Below are positions 60,055-64,000 of a DNA stretch of 64,000 nt, piece by piece. Position 1 is the stretch's first letter, and every line of letters begins with the position of its first letter. Origin of the DNA: Micropterus salmoides (Eukaryota > Chordata > Actinopteri > Centrarchiformes > Centrarchidae); contig NW_024040041.1 in assembly GCF_014851395.1 (NCBI RefSeq), positions 10,284,041-10,348,040 on the forward strand, read 5' to 3'. The notes under the pieces were generated by a model. It searched no databases, had not been told where the DNA came from, and worked only from the letters and a program-made list of their open reading frames with translations. Both the position numbers and the translations under genes were made by a program.

Positions 60055-63029
60055 TCATTTTGCGATGCCCATTTTTTCCATTTCTGTAAGTGTCTTATTG
60101 AGTTTCTGGTTCATGATGTTTCTCTCTGTCCACTGAACTGCGGACAAGCCACAGAAAGGCACATTATGAACAGAGAAAGATATCAAAAACACATCAGAAC
60201 AAACACAACAATGGAAGAGAAAAACAGAGAGACAGAGGGACCCGGAAGATTGAGCGCGCCTACCAATTTTATCTGTCTTGTGGCCGTACCAGAGATGGGG
60301 GTCGGTCGGCCAGGCCGTCAAAGGGTGGCTGATGTAGGAGTCGCTGGTGAGGGATTTCCATGTTAAAGGGGCACCTAGAGACAGAGAGTCAGTGAGTTAA
60401 AGAAAGGTGCTATAGGTAAAGGATACAGAAGGAAGGTTTTTGAATTTACATGTGGGTTTGCACTAAGGCACAGCAATACCTTGAGTCAGCATGCTAAACC
60501 TTTTGCAGGTGTAATGTTCACAATGTTCACATTAGTTTCACACGCTAGCATGCTAACATGTGCTAATGAGCACTAAACAGTTTGCTGGGGCTAATGGGAA
60601 TGTCAATGTTTTTCAAGTATTTATTTATAAATTAAAGTACTGGACAAATTAATATTTTACATGATGAAAGTGCAAGATGAAAAGTAAAGGTTCTTCCAAT
60701 TCATCCTCAGGAGGAGATGACTGACCGATCAGCCAACCAACTGACAGACAGATCAACGTACAGCCACATACTAGCGTGGCTAAAATCCCAAATGGTGGAG
60801 GAAGATGTAAGTGAGTGCTCCAGTTAATTAAGGATCCCAGGGGTATATGTCATGATATAGACAATGTACTACATGAATATACAGTATATACATATTATTT
60901 TGAAACTATAATCCAAGGTCATACAGTAAAATATAAGACTGTAATACCTGTTGCAAACTGATGGATGTCTTGTGTTTTACACTCACCTAAAGGATTATTA
61001 GGAACACCTAATTTCTCATTAATGCAATTATCTAATCAACCAATCACATGGCAGTTGCTTCAATGCATTTAGGGGTGTGGTCCTGGTCAAGATAATCTCC
61101 TGAACTCCAAACTGAATGTCAGAATGGGAAAGAAAGGTGATTTAAGCAATTTTGAGCGTGGCATGATTGTTGGTGCCAGACGGACCGGTCTGAGTATTTC
61201 ACAATCTGCTCAGGATTTTCACGCACAACCATTTCTAGGGTTTACAAAGAATGGTGTGAAAAGGGAAAAACATCCAGTATGCGGCAGTCCTGTGGGCGAA
61301 AATGCCTTGTTGATGCTAGAGGTCAGAGGAGAATGGGCCGACTGATTCAAGCTGATAGAAGAGCAACTTTGACTAAAATAACCACTCGTTACAACCGAGG
61401 TATGCAGCAAAGCATTTGTGAAGCCACAACAAACACAACCTTGAGGCGGATGGGCTACAACAGCAGAAGACCCCACCGGGTACCACTCATCTCCACTACA
61501 AATAGGAAAAAGAGGCTACAATTTGCAAGAGCTCACCAAAATTGGACAGTTGAAGACTGGAAAAATGTTGCCTGGTCTGATGAGTCTCGATTTCTGTTGA
61601 GACATTCAGATGGTAGAGTCAGAATTTGGCGTAAACAGAATGAGAACATGGATCCATCATGCCTTGTTACCACTGTGCAGGCTGGTGGTGGTGGTGTAAT
61701 GGTGTGGGGGATGTTTTCTTGGCACACTTTAGGCCCCTTAGTGCCAATTGGGCATCGTTTAAATGCCACGGCCTACCTGAGCATTGTTTCTGACCATGTC
61801 CATCCCTTTATGGCCACCATGTACCCATCCTCTGATGGCTACTTCCAGCAGGATAATGCACCATGTCACAAAGCTCGAATCATTTCAAATTGGTTTCTTG
61901 AACATGACAATGAGTTCACTGTACTAAAATGGCCCCCACAGTCACCAGATCTCAACCCAATAGAGCATCTTTGGGATGTGGTGGAACGGGAGCTTCGTGC
62001 CCTGGATGTGCATCCCACAAATCTCCATCAACTGCAAGAGTGTATTGATTTGAGAAAGGGTGTGTTTTATTGCTAGTTCAACTTTTTAAATTGTATTTCT
62101 TCTTTCAAACGTTACATTTAAATGCCAGCCAAACTATTTAGCACGCCTGGCATACTAACAAAGTGAGTGATAGTAGGTTAATGTCACATGGTGATGTGTG
62201 TAGCAGTATATATTCACAACTCATTTATGCAGCAGGCTATGACCGACTGGATTTAGACCACTGTGGATTTCCTTGATTTTTCATTCCCTGTAAAATAAAC
62301 CTAACAACGTATTGACAGCAATGTTTTATATACAACTGATTGCCAATATCACAGAGGTAGTACTCTGGACAATTCTTGCCAGCTGAAGACACGCTGTGCA
62401 TCAACTGCAGCCATGGTAATTTGCATAAGGAGGCCTTTTATGGGATGAAAACACACTAAAACAAATCCCATTTGTTTTACTGTCCATCCAAAGCCATCAG
62501 TAGCCAGATACTAGAATACCATGTGAACTAAGGCTCTATGTGGACCAGTTAACTGGCAGTAATTTCCTTAAAGACACATTTGTTCCTGCTCAGCTTGATT
62601 CTGGGGATTTTTCTTTACATACACAATGTCCTACAACAAATACAGAACATAAAATGTAAAGAGTTTCATCTAATAGGTGTAGTGCTACAAAATCTTAGGA
62701 AATTGGCGGTGTAAAAATAGAGATTTAGAAAAGTAGACTTTGATGTACAGACCTGGAAATATGTTTGTGCGAAGACAGTGGCCCAAACTGTGGTAGCTGT
62801 GAGGACACGAAAATGCTGATCCAGGAACAACATAGTGAGGCAGTAACAGGGGCAGCCCCTCAGGGCTTTCTACTGCCTTCACCTACAGCACAACAAAATG
62901 TTCACAAGAAATTATCAATAACACACTGTTAACACGCAACAGCGAAAAAAAAACAAGAAGAAAAAAACAATGATGGTTTCTCACCTGTGTCGTGGCTGGT
63001 TTTGTGTCTTTTTGGCCAACTGCGGTCAT
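60055..63029 (-). CDS. Small 122-residue protein, tentatively Cimip4/Tex33-like
   Basis: Four coding exons on the minus strand: 63029-62985, 62882-62753, 60374-60264 and 60137-60055. Every junction is GT-AG and the phases join (0, 1, 1) into one frame of 122 residues: start MTAVGQKDTKPATTQ, middle SYHSLGHCLRTNIFPG and TSDSYISHPLTAWPTDP, end MEKMGIAK. It is rich in H, Y, P and T, without signal peptide or membrane segment, in the style of ciliary microtubule inner proteins. The name rests on that style and on position near il2rb and c1qtnf6, because human TEX33/CIMIP4 is, as I recall, in the same 22q12.3 cluster; human TEX33 is longer. The second intron holds a Tc1-like copy and a family C repeat. 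The gene model is firmer than the name. Confidence 0.6.
60485..60790 (+). repeat. Dispersed fish repeat, family C, short copy
   Basis: Contains CACGCTAGCATGCTAACATG, GCTAATGAGCACTAAACA, GGGGCTAATGGGAATGTCAA and TACTGGACAAATTAATATTT, in the order of the family C copy at 31500. It lies in intron 2 of the cimip4/tex33-like gene. Confidence 0.6.
60979..62050 (+). mobile_element. Tc1-like transposon, frame-broken and 3'-truncated
   Basis: The 5' end ACACTCACCTAAAGGATTAT is intact. The transposase starts at 61124 (MGKKGDLSNFERGMIVGARR). The frame shifts near 61213, just after SQSAQ: the following DNA-binding text (GFSRTTISRVYKEW) is in another frame, consistent with an 8-base deletion against the family sequence as I remember it. 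The second frame then stays open to the stop at 62074-62076, with the three catalytic positions visible in AWSDESRF, FQQDNAPCH and PDLNPIEHLWD (a DDE core). After LHQLQE the text leaves the family and no 3' inverted repeat follows, so the right end is lost. It sits in an intron of the minus-strand cimip4/tex33-like gene, in opposite orientation. Confidence 0.9.
62080..62750. other. Intron sequence, nothing further recognised
   Basis: AT-rich DNA between the broken Tc1 end and exon 2 of the cimip4/tex33-like gene. Confidence 0.4.
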
Positions 63030-63360
63030 ACTGTTATAATAAACCCACTTGAGAGGCGAGGCAAAACAAAAGGTGTTAAATTTCTTAAGAATGTCACGCA
63101 AGACACCCAAGAACATTACATCAGGTTTCCCCTCTGGTCAAGTAAAAGAAAAAGAAAAAGAGGACAGCAACTGTGACATTTAAGATAGCACCTTGGTTTG
63201 CAAAACACACTGTTGAGCATACGCTAATTTATTTTGCACTGTTAATATGATGTTTTTTGCTATTCAGTGCCATACTCATTGCTTTAATGACAAGTCGTGG
63301 TCTCTCAGATGATGTAAGTTAAATCTATTTAAACTCAGACTTTCAGGTCACTGAGGAAAA

Positions 63361-63391
63361 ATGGCTTCCAAAGAAGTCCAAAAACCAATGG
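63361..63391 (+). CDS. Possible first coding exon of a gene running out of the window
   Basis: ATGGCTTCCAAAGAAG begins a 10-codon frame (MASKEVQKPM) that ends at a good donor, G then GTGAGACC. The start has an A-rich upstream context and lies 332 bases from the opposite-strand start at 63029, as in divergent gene pairs. No second exon is visible in the remaining 600 bases. This could be chance; I do not recognise the peptide. Confidence 0.25.
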
Positions 63392-63399
63392 GTGAGACC

Positions 63400-64000
63400 C
63401 TAAAACATTTTATTCCTGATACATCTTACACTTTGTCTTAAAGATCCCCCCCCAGACATGTATTGAAACATATAGTCTGCCTGGAACAATAATGTGTGTC
63501 TGATGTGGGTTTTTTCTGCAATATATTAAAACCATTAAAAGGGCATCCATCTGAAGTCCATTCTCAGTGTGTGTGGACTGGCAGTTTGTACATCACACTT
63601 ATATAAGTTGCACATTGGACCAGGATGGGCTTAAAAAGTTTTAGTGATGTCACAAATCATGCTTGTAGGCCCGCACCCAAAGTGAGCAGTGCGAAACCTT
63701 TTCACTTCCTGCCCAGGGCTAAGGGCAGAGCTGGGGACACACATTTAAAATTACAAACAGGATGTTTCTTCTTCTTTTTTTTTTTTTTTTATTCTACTGG
63801 ATTTTCATCAAACAAACAAAAAAAAAATCTACAAGCACACTTACACAAAACAAAAGACAAATAAGACAACCACTAAAAGCCAGACTAGAATGCAATGTTT
63901 CAGCTTATGTCATTGAAATTGTTATGCTTTTCTTATTATTCTTTGCAGCATTTGAAGTTCTAGGACTTTTCCCTTAAAAACTCCAGTTCACAGAAAAAAC
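63400..64000. other. Right edge, no recognised feature
   Basis: Contains a T-run of about 16 near 63775-63790 and A-rich sequence. No supported exon. Confidence 0.4.

Noticed and set aside
1..64000. tRNA, rRNA or microRNA genes
   Set aside because: No cloverleaf with convincing A and B boxes, no rRNA segment and no hairpin I could support by eye was found on either strand.

Overview
The window reads as euchromatic DNA from a ray-finned, probably percomorph, teleost fish. Vertebrate multi-exon genes with GT-AG introns are spread over about 64 kb, with long CA/GT microsatellites and many DNA-transposon remnants typical of fish (Tc1-like, TTAA-flanked Kolobok-like, hAT-like, small inverted-repeat elements). 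There is no bacterial, viral or organellar gene set. One gap of exactly 500 N (8202-8701) is an assembly placeholder.

Layout. 1-1.14 kb: 5' end of a non-LTR retrotransposon (minus strand, cut by the window edge). 3.65-4.64 kb: an intronless 331-residue coiled-coil ORF of unknown function. 7.86-8.20 kb: last 113 codons of an unrecognised minus-strand gene, cut by the gap. 8.70-14.23 kb: the last eight coding exons of a CARD11-type MAGUK (SH3/guanylate-kinase half). 16.1-26.1 kb: chst12, a chondroitin 4-O-sulfotransferase in four coding exons, with a CpG-rich candidate promoter and a long 3' UTR. 29.75-31.06 kb: c1qtnf6 (minus), two coding exons, with a candidate 5' exon near 38 kb. 31-48 kb: repeat-rich intergenic DNA with nested transposons. 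48.40-55.57 kb: il2rb (minus), nine coding exons encoding 551 residues. 60.06-63.03 kb: a four-exon 122-residue gene (minus), tentatively cimip4/tex33. 63.36 kb: a possible first exon on the plus strand.

Functional theme. CARD11 (antigen-receptor to NF-kB scaffold) and IL2RB (shared IL-2/IL-15 receptor chain) are both lymphocyte signalling genes. C1QTNF6 is a secreted C1q/collagen protein and CHST12 a Golgi sulfotransferase. From memory of the human map, C1QTNF6, IL2RB and TEX33 lie together on 22q12.3, while CARD11 and CHST12 lie on 7p22. The fish segment therefore mixes two human regions.

I found no convincing previously undescribed molecular system. The points most worth a second look are the orphan coiled-coil gene, the strand conflict across the gap, UG-repeat 3' splice sites in two immune genes, the four-exon structure of chst12, and three TTAA-flanked elements sharing one terminal motif. 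Family names, human comparisons and transposon consensus comparisons come from memory; no search was run.
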